Shown here: positions 1-14,603 of the stretch, piece after piece
Position numbering within the stretch: the first letter of the stretch is position 1
How the letters are laid out: every line of letters begins with the position of its first letter
Origin: Aphis gossypii
Lineage: Eukaryota > Arthropoda > Insecta > Hemiptera > Aphididae
Assembly (NCBI RefSeq): GCF_020184175.1
Contig: NC_065531.1
Location: forward strand, 73,502,604-73,566,603
Length of the DNA stretch: 64,000 bases
Reading direction: 5' to 3'
Translations under genes and position numbers: made by a program
Notes under the pieces: model-generated
The model's input: only the letters and a program-made list of their open reading frames with translations
Databases searched by the model: none
Told to the model about the DNA's origin: nothing

Positions 1-950
1 CGCGCGGTGCAGGCTGTTGCTGCTGCCCGCCCGTATCCTTTTAGAGGAAATACCCACGTCATTAACGGCGTGTGTGTGCGTTTATGTGTGTGTGTGTGTG
101 CGTGTGCGTCATGTAGGCTTACACATCCTCCTCGACCGAACGCTCACCCGGCCCTGCAAAACCGTATTTCGCTCTTTTCCTCTTATTTCTACCGCTACTA
201 TTCCTATATACATGCACGCCGCCGCGTATACGTCGGTTGGTGTTTGTCTACGGGCCAGCAGAAACCACCCCCTCTCTGGAAATTCCAGCACGTCACTTTT
301 GCCTAAAACGAACCGAGTCTTTCATTCTCGCCCTCACCCTCACCCACCGTCCCTGCTCAACAGTCCGTGGCTCCATCTCCCTCCTCCCTTTGATCTGCAT
401 ACGCATACAACACGCTCGCCCCTAGCAGAACACTCTTCACGTACAACCCTCGCTTGCCTTACACCTGTCAAGGGAATTCTAATAACTCAAAGTTTTCCCT
501 CTCGCTCTCCAACGCCCGAATTCTCATTTCTGTCTTTATCAGTTTTCTCTGTGTTCTCTTCTCTACCGATTTTCTCTCTCTCTCTCTATCACCCACACAC
601 AATCTCCGACTATATCCTTATATATCCTCTTTCTCTCGACACATCCACCGCCTAGCCACGAAAGTCCGTCACCTCCGACCGCCCCTAACGTGTGTGCAGC
701 TGCTATGCGAAACACTAATTTATTCCCGATGTACTGTTATTCTTACTACTCGTCTCTTCGGCCACACCTTCCCGTCTAGTCCGCCACGCACCGTCCATCA
801 TTTTGTTAAGTTTTGACTTTAAGTGCAGGAAAACTTGGCGCAAACCAATACTCGGCGAGTCCCCCGAGGTATACCCGATATCTTCGTCGTCATACGAACG
901 TAAGCAAGAGCGCCCCCTTCCAATGATTTACAGCCACAATCGATCCCCAA
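1..950. other. GC-richer, pyrimidine-rich stretch, probable exon/UTR or promoter neighbourhood
   Basis: This stretch is clearly richer in G+C than the following DNA. It has a GT/TG microsatellite near 62-108 and a long run of C/T-rich sequence from about 300 to 800, with CTCTCTCTCT around 573-588. Several overlapping frames stay open here, but their translations are low-complexity (many Ser, Pro, Leu, His) and none resembles a known protein, so I do not call a CDS. A CCCGAG|GTATAC step near 866 could be a plus-strand splice donor of a non-coding first exon. On the minus strand the same region would be a purine-rich leader. Which strand is used cannot be told from sequence alone. Confidence 0.3.
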
Positions 951-2736
951 TTTTCAAGCACTAGACATTCTAGACATTTTTCTATTTAATAAGTTACATT
1001 AACCAGTCATTCGTCGTGAACTCATATTGTGTAACATTAGTAATTAAATCATTTGTATAACATATTGAGGCATTTTAAATTAATTTACTTGTAAAAAAGT
1101 TATTATTTTATAATACATAAGCAAATGTTAATGAATTATATAGCAAAAAAAGTTACAGTATTTGGACTTTTACCGGTAAAGCCCAGATTTCGCAGACCTC
1201 TCTTTGTAAATGTTAGAAATGCAGATATTTTTTTTAACATAAATTCTCAATTAAGTGAGGAATAATATTAAATGTTCAAATGTTTATCATAATATCACAG
1301 TAGTCAGTTAAATAAATTTCGCAATTTTCATCGAATTGAACAAGTGAAGTTTTTTTTTTTTTTTAACGATGTCAACGAATTTAATATTAATTGTAACAGC
1401 TTATTAAAACTTTATTGTTTGTCTGCCACTAAGTTACCATTTGTTTGACAAACTCTTAACAGAATAATAATTAAATTCCTTGTTATCACGCATTCAAACG
1501 GCTTATAAGACAAAGCAAATAGTTTTTCCAGCCGGTAATAATCAGCTCAAAAAATTAATTAGTAAGAATTTCCGTAAAATATGTCAAACATTCGTTTACA
1601 ATCGTGTTAAAAAAAAAAAAAAAATTCGTTGCTCATTTATTATTAACTTGATGAAATTAACACTGAAATTGACAATACAATTAAAAATAAACTGAAATTA
1701 TCAAAACTCAATTTCACAAAATATATAAAACACAAATATTGATGTTTATCTACTATAGTTTATAAGAGATTATTTTACTATTGCTTATGACGTTATTAGT
1801 TATGCGTCATAACTTATGACTAATAAAAAACAAAATGCATTAATCGCTTTAATATTTATTTATTATATACTTGATAGGTAATGTTATTAATACTTATAAT
1901 TATAAAATCAATGGTATTAAATTCATTATACTTTTGAAATTGGTAAATCTGTTGACATATTTTCAAGTCAAAATAATTAGTTTGACCATTACTTAAAAAA
2001 TACAATTTTTAGTTACAAAAATTATAATTTATACTATAATATATAAATCTATAACTACGATAGTTTTTATTTAATTATTATTAAATACTGAGTTAAATTT
2101 AAATAATTTCTGTCTTCGTTGTTTAACAGAAAAAGTTCAGGCATAAAAATTCAAAACTTAAAACTCAACACGAACTTTTGAGCCTCCAGGTAATAAAGTC
2201 TAAACTATTCATTTAGAAATTTCTCGTCTGGTTGCTTTGATGACTTACACTCGTTCTATTGTCTTCTTCAAAGCCACTATTTCCACCAATTTTACTAAAT
2301 ATGTTACTTTATCTTATACACCGTTTAGTTAGAACCGTCAAGTTTCTTATTTAACTTTAAAATTACCTACATGCGCTTTGATCTCAGAAAACATAAACTA
2401 TTGCAAATGAAAAACTGTAAAGTCCCAAATATGAATACGTATAAGAAACAAAATAACAAAGAAATAATTTCGTTCATGATTATAGGTAAAATTGGTTTTT
2501 TATTTTTTAATTTATAGCTGCTAAACCGGGTGTAAAAATTGTTGCCTCAACATCTAAAAATAAGTAGATAGATTTAAATGCAAATATAATATCTCAATGA
2601 GATTGAGCAAATGCAATTTATTTTCTCATAAAATCAATCGTTTTGTAATTGTATATTTTATATTAGAACTCTCCCTCAATCGTTTAGGTGTTAACAATCA
2701 TTGAAAATAGAAAATAATATAATTTACTTGAATACA
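951..2736. other. AT-rich intergenic DNA, nothing recognised
   Basis: Long AT-rich stretch with homopolymer A and T runs and no long open frame resembling a protein. A short frame at 1480-1695 is AT-rich and lysine-rich as expected by chance. Confidence 0.6.
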
Positions 2737-2998
2737 TTTTTTTTTTTTTTTGTTATTATTATTATTATTAACTCAACAGGGGTGCCAGGACTAATAGCAT
2801 ATTTGACTTCCGACTGAAGCACTACACTGCAGGATCCCCATCGAAATCACTGATGTTATCTATGTGCCTACTCCCCGGTACTCAGTTCCATTTCGGCCGT
2901 TTTGTCTGTTTGAAGAGCACTTAAAATCACTTCTCGACGCGATAAGGATTTTGACGCTTGTTAGTAGTTAACTCATGCCCAGACTACTTGACGGTCTC
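2737..2998 (-). mobile_element. Likely 3' end of a truncated non-LTR retrotransposon
   Basis: Read on the minus strand, about 240 bases of balanced-composition sequence end in GTTGAGT followed by (TAA)n and an A-run (plus-strand T-run 2737-2751, then TTATTATTATTATTATTA to about 2771). A 3' tail of short TAA repeats and A is typical of 5'-truncated insertions of I/Jockey-like LINEs. The body is strikingly less AT-rich than its surroundings. No reverse transcriptase domain remains, so the family is not identified. Confidence 0.4.
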
Positions 2999-4102
2999 AT
3001 TATTCCTATTAGAATTATTCGTCAAATACACCTACACATAAATTGAGTAATGTCAAATATATGAAGTATATATACCAACGGCATATTATATACGGCTCAT
3101 AAATGTACTATAAACTTTGCGTCCGAGAAATGGATAAGGTTTCTTTTGAAAATTATTATAGTGATTAAAATCGCGTATGGTTCAGTTATTCTGATGAATT
3201 AATGATTTAATATTCATATATTATGTTAATATGTGGTTGGTGATATTTTAAATTGATTATTATAATTTACAAGTGACTCTGAAGTATTTTGATGGTACAA
3301 CAACTGCAATAGTATAGTATTATCGTATTGAACAGATATAATATACAAACAAACGGGATATAATGTGTAGAATAATTTATTGTGTCTTGTCATACATGAT
3401 TATTTTTTTTTTTTTTAGATATTTATGTATTGTAATACATACATTTTTTGAAATAATAACTTAACAAACATTCGTTTATTTTAATATCATACATTATCGT
3501 TGCTTATTTCAATATATTTCTGTTATTGTTCTTTTCTCGACATTTCAACTATACCGTCTTATACATAATAAGTTAAACTTGTTTAGCTCGCTAATACGCT
3601 ATACACTCAGTTGTATATTTTGTACTACATTTTGTAAACCACACAGTATATTATATTATATTAATATGTACCTATATTATATTAAATTACATTCGTATAA
3701 TATAGTTCGGCGAAGGCGTAGATCTTCATAAGGTAACTTGATTACGAATTACTGTGTGCACCGCGGTGTCTTCTTTGTTCCGTTGCGGCTTCTGTCATTT
3801 CAGATGTGTTTCATCCCGTTGATGTCCCGATGCGCGTTTGGCACTGTATAAATATATAGAATATTCGAGGATGATATATTTTAAACCGAAGGTTGAATTA
3901 CAAGTGTCTCAAAGGGGGTGTGAGGGTTCTCAATGACGATAAAGCAAATATAATATATTATAATATATATATATTATACGTGTCAGTTAAATGTTATAAC
4001 AACATGATGAGGCTCTTGGTATATTCTTGCGATATTTCGGTATGTGTATATTCCGAGCATACCTATACACTCGTATTATCAAACGGCAACCATAATAATC
4101 AC

Positions 4103-4134
<32 letters not shown>

Positions 4135-7100
4135 GGATATTATGTTCAGGTATTTGGTTTTAATAAACACTTGAATTGCATATCCTGTAGCTAATATAAT
4201 ACGCTGCTGTTATTGAGGTTGTGTTATTAATGTTGTAAATATTAAAGCATTTCATGCATCCTATTATGCTTATAAATGATTAACATTAAAATTGTAAATG
4301 AAGCGTCGAATATCCGGATCGTCGATAATCCGCACCACGAATTTTCGAGAAAAAAAATGTCTTTTTATTTTATATATTTTAATTTTTAATTTAAACTAAT
4401 TGTGTTATGTGCTTATTCATTTTTATTTATTTTATCATAAAATACTTATATTTTAATATTATACCATACGTAGGTTTTATTTTTAATTTTATAAAATATT
4501 TAAATCCATGTTTATTGTATACTTTTAAACATTGTTTGATAAACCGTGCGCTCTATACTATTGTACATTCATCGCAATCGAAAAACCAATATTACAATAC
4601 TGCTCAAATATTTTAAAATTAATTTGTACACAAATAAATTTAGAATATTGTATTTAAAGTTATAAAGAAAAAATATAAATATATTTTATGCATTGAAATA
4701 CGTTTCATATTAAATATTAAAAAAATAAATAAATAAACATTTACATAAACAAAAAACTCAGTTAAATATTAGCCATTAGGTACACAATCGTCATAAAAAA
4801 AAAACAGAAATAGGATGATCTTATATTTCTAATATGTTTAAGAGTTTCATAATACTTTCAAAGTTCAAAAAATTAAGTTTTTTAAGGAAAACTTAACTCA
4901 GAATATATATATTATTATTTTTGGATTTTAAGCAAAAGCAACGAATTTATTTATTTAAATAATGGTTTATGTGGGTGTATTTTTGTTAAAGATCGCTTAT
5001 CACCTTTCGAAACCATATTTTAAAATGTTTTAATCTTCAACTTTGAGATTAATTTTTGGTAGCAAATTAGATATAGTTGGTATTTAAAGTGTCAAAAGTA
5101 AAAAACAAACTAAAATGTGAGTATAAAAATAATCAGGAAAAAACTCCTGTGAATACTCGAAAATTTCAACAAATATTTATAATAGTAGAATATTGTAGAT
5201 ATAATATAATTTTCAAAATATTTTAGCTCTTTTTTAACTATTTTATTTTAAACTGTCCACTAGACTTTTTTAGTGAAGTTTTTTTATATTTTATGATAAA
5301 AAAATTGTAAATTCGACAAAATAGTATGATAATTTAATACAATGTTCCACATGAATCATTCTTTCTGGTTTCAAAAACTTAATAAAGTAAATAAACATAA
5401 ATACTTAATGAGCGTTTAAAGTTCAAATATTAAAAAAAACCAATCTTAGTTGTTTTGCTGTAATTCAAAAAAACAATTATATATTATTCATAGAGACTAA
5501 AATTTTTTATTATTACGTTTGTTATTGTTCGCTAAGCACATTGCAACTTTCTATTTATAACATAAACTTAATCACACCATTCTATTGTATATTAATATTG
5601 ATTTTTAAGTTAATAACAGGTACTAATAGATATATGAAATAATATTATGATGATTGCTATAGGTATAATATTATGCGATTAGTTTTCAAAAAAAATTATT
5701 TCAACTTACCTTATAATTTATAAAGTAGGTTGAAATATTATAAGATTATAAGTTAAATCTAACCAAAAAATAAATAAATAATTAGTAATAGTAATATTAC
5801 AGGTATTATACCGCAAAATATCCATAAAAATATAGGAAATACGTATAAAAAATGCAGATGTATTTTATAAAAATCATGAATGAATCTTTAAGTAATAGTT
5901 ACTTCTTTATTTTTTTAAAAAATGTAAAGTTTACTTAAGAGGTGTGAAGTGGTCGTCAAAACTTTCAATGTTTATAAAATTATAAAGAAAACTTTACCAT
6001 TATTAATTTGATATTCGTGTTTGTACATTTAAATTTGCATAAGGAATGTTTTGCTTTAAAGTTTGGTATTAAAAATATGAGGAAAAATTTGAAAAAGTAA
6101 AAAGCATTGAAATATATCACCATTTAAAAACTAAATTGGCTCGATTAAAAAATATTTTACAATAAAATGGTCACAGAAAACAAGTTTCTCGATTTTTTAA
6201 ACTTAAATTTCAATAATTAAAACTTTTTTTTCGTTTTATTTTAAAATTATATTTCGTTCTAAATTTCAGCCTGTGTATTGAATTCTTTAACTCAACTAAA
6301 TAAATTAAAAGTTCAGTTATTTTTTTTTATTCAAGTGCACATTAAATATTTCACAATTTATAAAAAAGTCGCAAAATGATATTTCCATAATATTTATACA
6401 ACCTATACCATACTATAGGTATATACTATATTAATGATATTAAGTAAACCAACTGTTTTAGTTCAGAAAAATTTAAGTTAATCATATTTTATTGAATTTA
6501 AATTTCACACATGCATTAACCATCAATCTATTATAGTAATCTTATAAATTACAACGTACAATCGATATTCAATTATAGTATTTCAATATTTTCGACTTAA
6601 GTTAATACATTTTTTTTTTTTTTTTTTTGGGCAAAAAGCTTGAAAATATATTATGAAGTTCTTCATAAGTTGTTCTTAATGCAATCTTAAATACATATTA
6701 AAAATATTTGATGTTATAATTTCACAAAATCGGTTATTTTAATGAAAAATAATGATTTTTCTTCTAATGAAACTGTGTACTTATATTTATCTACTTATCA
6801 TAAACAATGTAACTTTTTGACAAAGATTAGTCCAACATAATGTATTTTTAATAGAAAATAAATTACTAATAGATATATTAATAAGTATCTGAATTATGAA
6901 ATGGAATTTGAATAACTGCAGCCTCTTTTTCGTATATTACAAATATGCATTTCATCAAAATTTACTACTCTTAACATAACTGTCATAAAAAAACGATGAA
7001 GTAAAAAATTAACGATGTTTAACTTTATGTATACCTACGATAATGAAATTAAAAAATTAGATACCTATAATATTCATGATTTTTAGGATAATAATATTAT

Positions 7101-8802
7101 CCTGTTATTACAATTATATTATAAATTAACCCTAGTGCCATATAAAATTAATTCGCTGTAATGATCTCCATGTTTAGTTTTTAATTCATTTTATAAATAT
7201 ATATGTAACTGTATCTGTATAGTTATGATTTATAGTTTCCCGTATTTTAAACACATCCTGACGTTGAAATTAGACATCATAACCAGATAATCAAGAATAA
7301 ACTTATGAGATTTTAAAGTTTTAAAGTTTTAAAGTAAGTACAATTAGCATCAAATCACTGGTATATTAGAATGATGTGTGTAATATTTTAGAGGAGTCCT
7401 TAACTAAAAAAAAAAAAAAAATATAGACATACTAAAAAATACATATCATTATATAATCAATAAATCTCTCATTTCGTCCAGAAAAATGTTTTTTAAATTT
7501 AGTTTCATAATACATATTATTGTTATTATTTGTGTATACTTCAAAATATATAGTAAATATTTAAATTAAATTTTTAATAATGTACAATCCTTTTTAGATA
7601 ATAAATTAGTGCATACATAATAGACTATTAAAAATGTTATAAATTATAATATACATCTTTATTGTAAAAAATCTTTGTTATGTACATAAAAAAATATGTA
7701 TGAGACTAAATTAACAATCCCAATAATAAATAAAATTTTAATCTTGAAGAAAAAGTTGTATATAGTATTACAAGATTTTAAAAATTAATTAACACATTTT
7801 CACCATTAATTATTTTAATATATATTTTAAAATGAAAAAATGATATATTTAATTCTGTATTAATGAGTCCATTTTCAAACTTTTTTAAACGGTATAATAA
7901 TATAATCTATATATTATACTACATGATACTAAATTAATTAACACTTAAATACCATTGCACAACTTAGCTTAATTTATATTTTAACAATCTAAAAAAACGT
8001 ATTTCCAGAACGAATAAATTTTTTTTTAAATTATTTGTCATCATAAATGTAGTATAATAATATGAGATATAATATGAATGGTTTTATCAAATGTAGATAT
8101 CCATCAGTTAATAAAAAAAACATTTTAAATAATAATACTTGTTATGATATTTTTAATAATTTTCACTTAAACACCAGTCAATGTACATAGATTTACGAAA
8201 ATCCTTTTCAAAACTTTGTATGCAATGACACAAATCAAAAAAAAAAAACTTTTAAACTCTGTATGAAAAATTCTTTGCGTCAGAATTAATGGCTATACAT
8301 TATAATATTATAATGTTGTTTCTTGGACTCATTTTAATATAATTTTAAGCTAAAGTGCCTATAATATATCATCTGTATTCTGTAGACTGTAATCTGAAAA
8401 CATTTGTACGTATTTATTCGTTTAAAAATGCTGTTTCAAACTGTTGATTGTAGAATTTATTCAAATATGAATACAGAAATAGTTTTAAACATCATTTACT
8501 TTTACTAACATAATTTTAAACATAATAAATGAAATAAATTTAATGATGAGAAACAAAAATAAATAATATACATAGTATATACGTAGATACAAAGACTATT
8601 TAAGTTCTGATATAAACTATATTATATAACCTATTATGGGCTTTCCTTTAATTAATTATTCAATTTATAAAAATATTTTATACATATCATAATTCTGATG
8701 CCTTTAAGTTCTCTACATTTTTTACAAAAATTTAATTATAATTAAGTTATTTTTTGTTATAATTCGAAAATTTATTTGTTGACATCATATATTTTAATCA
8801 TT
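2999..8802. other. Gene-poor AT-rich intergenic DNA
   Basis: Nearly 6 kb of very AT-rich sequence. It holds only short, low-complexity open frames (3893-4174, 4407-4616), homopolymer runs (T-run at 6609-6628) and a trinucleotide repeat at 4104-4132. Around 3700-3850 the composition is slightly richer in G+C, but no exon could be supported. Confidence 0.6.
4104..4132. repeat. (TAA)n microsatellite
   Basis: About nine to ten uninterrupted ATA/TAA units directly visible. Confidence 0.9.
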
Positions 8803-8939
8803 GGCGTAGGTAGGGGGGGGGGGGTATCCAAACACTCCACGAAATTAAAGATAAAACAATTTTAAAATAAATATTGTGAATTAAACTCAATGTATATCTA
8901 GACCAAAACCCCTTCAAAAAATATATCCTAACCTACGCC
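8803..8939. mobile_element. Possible short MITE with GGCGTAGGTAGG-like ends
   Basis: The left end reads GGCGTAGGTAGG followed by a run of G. The right end reads CCTAACCTACGCC, an imperfect inverted copy of the left. GGCGTAGG termini are common in hAT-type elements of insects. I see no exact 8-bp target duplication, so the borders are approximate. Confidence 0.35.
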
Positions 8940-9640
8940 TACGCTCATGATTTTAACACAATGGTTATGAAATTATTCCATTCCAGTAGCCATATTAAGT
9001 CGGTATAAAAATCTATAGAGCCCAAGATACCAGAAATATCAAATTTGAACTGAAACTCTTTTGGTTTTTGATTTATTTATATATATATATTATATAACGC
9101 ATATAAAAACAAATAGTTTGATTAAATTAATATAATTTAGAAAAATAATGTAGCGTATACCAGTGAAACAATTTGGCAAATACTATATAGAACATTAAAA
9201 CTACTAGGAAAAACTTTGATTGGTTCAATCGTTAGTTTTTGTATTTAAATATTTTTTTTACCAGACTGTTGTGAATGTTGTTGTTTACTTGCAACTGCAA
9301 ATTCACAAAAAAAAAAAAAACTCTTAAGGGGTGGATCCACACCACACTCGTGTGTACGATTCTCGAACCAGGTATCCAGTTAATAATAATGTACACGAAT
9401 ACACGATAATGGCATACTATATAGATAGTTGTATGTCATATATATACATATATACTTTATATTGCAATTAATATTTAAGTGCATATTAATTTATCGTGAA
9501 CACCGGCGGACGCGCTTAACCTATAAGCGGCTAAGCTATATTATACACCACATACTATAAACGATAATACATTTTACAAATTATATACTGTTATTATGTC
9601 TTATATATTATACATAACGATCGTCGAAGTAAGGATACGA
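8940..9640. other. AT-rich intergenic DNA
   Basis: AT-rich sequence with a short TA tract near 9078-9096 and an A-run near 9308. No gene or repeat element recognised. Confidence 0.5.
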
Positions 9641-10235
9641 TCGCGACTGGGGGGGCGGGCTCTATACTATATATAGGAACGTACGACCGTGCGGTGGCAT
9701 CCTCGATCGATTTTGCCCGCGTGGCATGCAAGGGTGTCCGACGGCAGCAGCAGCGGTGGCCCGCGTCCTAGCGATGGGCGGACCAGGAGTAGTGGGCGAG
9801 TAGAGGGATGGTTTGGAGGAAGCAGGGATGGAAGTGGGATATCTGCACGCGTGTCGTGGACAAAAGTTCTGTCCCTCTTTCTCTTTCGATCTTATCCATT
9901 TTCTCTCTCTTTCCTCCCTACTCCCTTCTACAAACACGACGTCTCCGATGCCCCGACGCGCGTGGGTCAAACTTACTTTTCGGGGGTCCGACAGCGTATG
10001 CGCAAAACCAGAGACCCTTTCATTGATTATGTATGTGTATGTGTGTATGTGTGTGTGTGTGTGTTGTGTGTTATGGCTTGTGAAGTGTATGTGACTGCGT
10101 GTTAGTCGTAGATCTCTATGTGTGTGTGTGTGTGTATTACGTTTTCTGGGGAGGGTCACCCTCTCTTTTACCCTAAACATACAGTTTCTACTTTACAGCA
10201 TTTTCAGCGTCACTAGCAGTAGTCACTCAGGTATT
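9641..10235. promoter_or_regulatory. GC-rich island with TATA-like box and GT/CA microsatellites
   Basis: Composition jumps from AT-rich to GC-rich at about 9640. A run of G at 9650-9658 is followed by a TATA-like TACTATATATAG at about 9665-9676, then CpG- and CAG-rich sequence, then two GT microsatellites (about 10031-10071 and 10120-10135). Frames remain open on both strands across the island, but the products are low-complexity and mirror each other, which is the behaviour of non-coding GC-rich DNA. A pyrimidine-rich acceptor (TTTCTACTTTACAG) ending at 10199 followed within about 35 bases by CAG|GTATTA could mark a tiny non-coding plus-strand exon. I infer a promoter and 5'-UTR region of a gene whose coding exons are not seen here. 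Confidence 0.35.
10031..10071. repeat. Interrupted GT microsatellite
   Basis: GTATGTGTATGTGTGTATGTGT-type tract directly visible; it makes the open frames across it low-complexity. Confidence 0.85.
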
Positions 10236-13200
10236 ATTCCATATTCAACATATTCAAACGACTAGTAGAATTTAAATTGACAGTAGGAAAAATACGATTG
10301 AATAACAAATATAATCAATATAATTAATATAGTATCTATAAAATATACATAAATTGTATTAAATTCATAATATTTTATTCTCATCTTAATTATCTTTATT
10401 GTATATAATACTATGAACCTATACTGGCTATACTATTTTATATTTATATACTGTATATAATATATTGTGTCAATAATATTTATATATTTTAATTTTTGAA
10501 GTGTCATAGTTTATACTATAAACTAATAGTAAAAATAAAAAATAAAACAAATTATTGAATTTAAAAATTACCAATACTTAGCTCTTTCACAGCCAACACA
10601 GAGAGATCGACATCCTACTTGGCAAATAAGGAAAATTTCTTAGAATAATACGGAAACGTCTTTCCCGAGAAATACATATAAAATATTTTAAAATGATGTC
10701 AGCGCACTATTTGTTTTCTCTCTCTAAGAATGCAATCTAGAATCTGAGTGCTATGAAGTAAACAACATTATTATTATAAACTTTGCATGTATGTAAATAC
10801 ATACTATGTTTTAAATGTGCGTTATAAACTTTACTTTAAGAGTGACTGACCTATGATCAAACTTAAATGTAAGAATTTTATTTAGAGCATATTATTATTT
10901 TAATTTTAGAGAGACTTATGAGCATTTTAAAAATGTGTTTATAACTCACATAAAAATTAAAAATCAACAAATGAACAAATCAATAGTAAATAGTATAAAA
11001 ATAATCAAAACTAATAACATAATATTGGTATTGCTGAACTCTAATTTACCATGTTACACTTAGGTAAGAGAAAGAGAAAAAATAGGCCAGCACAATATTC
11101 TCTTATTACAACGTGATATCCTAAAATGTGTATTCCAAAATATTATCGTAATTATTTGTAAATGAGTCTAAAATTATGAAACGAAAGCGAACGAATAAAC
11201 ATCGCTAATTTGAACAAAGAAACTTGTTTGTGTTTTGTAATAAATAACAGTGAAATTAAGTATTTAAAAAGTATTAATTTTGATTTATTCGTGGTATTAC
11301 TTTCATTTTATTTTCTTTGGTGTATTTGCTTTATAACAGTTTAAACTTTTATTTTGTACTCAATCTCTTAAATATTAGTGAATATTAACACTTAAATAAA
11401 ACTGTTCATTTCTTTTTACTATTTTATTTTTCGGCACGAATTTAATTAAACGACTAGGGATTCTTTTTTATCTTAATCGTTTCAATAAACTTTTTATATT
11501 ATCGTAACAACACAATTAATGGACCGTTTAATTCAAATGTGTTACTAAAAACTTTTAACAATATTGAGTAACTTAAAAATCAACTGAGTAATACATACAA
11601 ATAATCATTAGTTATTACATTTTAATCAGATTTAAAAAAAACACACACACACGAATACACTGTAAGTTTGTAATGTAATGTTTATGTATAGTTCAAATAT
11701 TAACATCTTTCGTATAACCGGAAAGTGTAACAATAAAAATATATAATGATATCAAATCAAATGGTTTTAATTTTGGATATTACGTTTTTAAATGAATATT
11801 ATGCTGTATAAATATTAAAAAATAATTAATTCCATTCAACATTTAGGTCGACGGTCGTACAAAGTATTTATGATTTCCGTCTCGCTTGTTTAAAACTTGT
11901 ATAATAAAAGAATTATTCACTATACTATTTGAAACCATATTCAAAGTTAACCGTAAACCAAACTATAATATTATAGGTATGATTTATACGCTTAAAGTGT
12001 TCGAGTTAATTGATACATCGTCAATATTATTTAAAATTGTATACGAAATGATGTCCACAGTATTAACTTAACTATAATTAATTTAATCAAATAATTACAA
12101 CATCGATACTTCGAAAAATTAAGTTCAAATTAGAGTTTTAAATCTTAATGATTCGAAAGTTTCAGTTAATGAACATAAAAATGAATGTTTCTATTTCAAA
12201 ATAGATTCGAAGAATTCAAAACTAAGGTTTCAGTATTATTGATAAAAAGTTTTTATCCACATGGTTATTATTATATTGAAAATTATATCATATAATATAA
12301 ATATTAGATAATCCTAATATAAATATTTGGTGAAACTTTCTTATCTACGGTAATAATTTTTTGATAATAAGAAGAAAACAAAATCTATATTTTTTTCTCC
12401 GATCATTTTGAAAATTAGTATAAATTTTATACTTTTTACTCCTAAAAGTACCAATAATTTCTAAGTTAAAGTTTGATACATTTTTACTGAACCTTATAAA
12501 AATAATGATAGGCACAAAAAACATGCACCGTTTTAAAACCAATGCTTTCAGCGCACTGTTTACAATTTAAAAACATCCAATATCAATAAAAAAATAATAA
12601 TAATAATCATTACACATTTAATAATTATTATAAAAAACAAATATAATATCGACTATGTATTATATGTAAATACTAAGAATTAAAGTATAAAAAAAATTAT
12701 TTTTAAAATTAAGATGTTAAAATATACATTATTTTTTATGGTTTACAACCCAATGCCAATGCATAATCTTATTATAAATTATTTATTTTTTTTATTTTTT
12801 TATCATTATTATCAGAATGTAATATTTACAAATTCAATATATAGTATCAAACACATAATGAGTAGTATAATAAATAATATATTTTTCGTTAGGTTAGGTT
12901 GTATAATAATAATATATAGACTGAAAATTTAATATTTTTATTATATAAAATAATATACAATAGTAGACGTTATTTTAGACCATTATATTTCAGTACTCCC
13001 TAGACATTAATATTTTTGAATTGATAATGTTCGCTTTGTAATAATTTTGAAAAGTTTTAATTTTCCTGGTAAGTTTTAATTAAATATAAAAACATAAGCA
13101 ATTAAAATTACAATACACTATAATAGTCATTTATTGATCAATTAAATCGATATTGAACAATGGCAGTGAAAAATATATTAAGATTTTCAACGTTTAATTA

Positions 13201-14603
13201 ATAAACATTAAAACTTAAATCGTTCAATTCGGGATGTCAAGTGATATTGTACAATCTTAAAAGTTGACATAATAAAATGTTCAATAACACAATACATATT
13301 ATTGTCATATTATAATTTTATTCATAATAATCAATCGAAAACAAAATTATTTAAATTTATTTAAGCATGAGGTACGTGAATTGACCGAAAACAATTTGTA
13401 AAAGAGCTATTCTCGTATAGGTACAACTGTATTTGAATGCTTAAAATACACTTGCGTAGTTATAAATTACACATAATTTGTACACGACACGATTTTAAAA
13501 CGTAAAATATGACTAAGGGTTAATCCCGTGTTAAAGTTTCATTTCTGTCATATTATATTCACGTAAAATATAGGTGTCAAGATTAATTTACACAGAATGT
13601 CTTATAAAAAAAAACTTTCAAGTTCCGAAAATCGGACTTTATTCTATAAATACTCCATAAAACCTAAATGTATTTATGAAATTTGTTTAAAAATAAACTT
13701 TCTGGCTAAAATACAAAGTTATTGTAAATAATATAAATATTTAAAGGTTTTTGTGCTGTACGAAAAAATTTAAATAAAACAGTAATGTTCGGAACAATAA
13801 CACGATTGCCATTAGGCATTACTGTTATTATTATAAATCATATGAAGGATACCAATAATCGAGCCTAAACCATAAAAACACTAGTGGCATACGCTATACA
13901 TTTATACAACATAATGTTTTATTAATAATTATATCGATTTAACTTTTAATATGAGGTATAAAATGCACATTAAAATTAATAATAATACGCATAATATGAT
14001 TTTGTTTTGTTTTCCGAGACTGTTTAAATACGAAAAACTCGACAAATAAATAAAATAGGTATATTAGTTATACGCCTAACCTTCTCTCGTGCATAATTAA
14101 ACGAGTATAATAAAACAAGTGTTCTTTTCTTTCTTAGTTTTTTCACCTACTTGTTTATTACGTAAAGAACACTTATACGAGAGAGACTAGTGAAATGTAT
14201 AATAAATTATTATTGTGCGCCGGAAGGTCGTTATTTAGTTTTTCATTCTTGTGCAAAAATCCGTTATGGCTCCAAGTTTTCGCATTAAACATGTTTGCAT
14301 TCGAGATTATATTTGGCGAAATTGTTTACGGTCCTACTCTACGTCTCTACCCATACCGTTTATATATATATTAAATAGTATATAAAAGCAGTATATACTC
14401 AAAACGGCTCGAAAATCATAGGGTTAATAATTGAATGCCACCGGTCCACTTTTGTGTGTAATATACGTTCAATGTGCATAATGCATATTACACACGTATA
14501 TAGTTCGAATAATCCAATTTCACTATGTATTTGAAAGGTATAAATGTATAACATGACTTGACGGCTATGTAATAATAATACATACATAAGTATATATGAG
14601 ATG
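10236..14603. other. Gene-poor AT-rich intergenic DNA
   Basis: AT-rich sequence with only short open frames (11886-12071, 12345-12542, 12714-12932) whose translations are Ile/Asn/Lys/Phe-rich and look random. A CA tract occurs at about 11641-11651. No transposon ends or exons recognised. Confidence 0.6.

Noticed and set aside
17..655. 212-codon plus-strand frame at the left edge
   Set aside because: Translation is Ser/Pro/Leu/His-rich, driven by CT-rich DNA and a GT repeat, and contains no known motif; treated as probable untranslated or intergenic sequence.
9662..10180. 172-codon minus-strand frame with overlapping plus-strand frames
   Set aside because: The frames are open on both strands because of GC-rich and GT-repeat sequence; products are His/Thr and Arg/Ser low-complexity without any domain.
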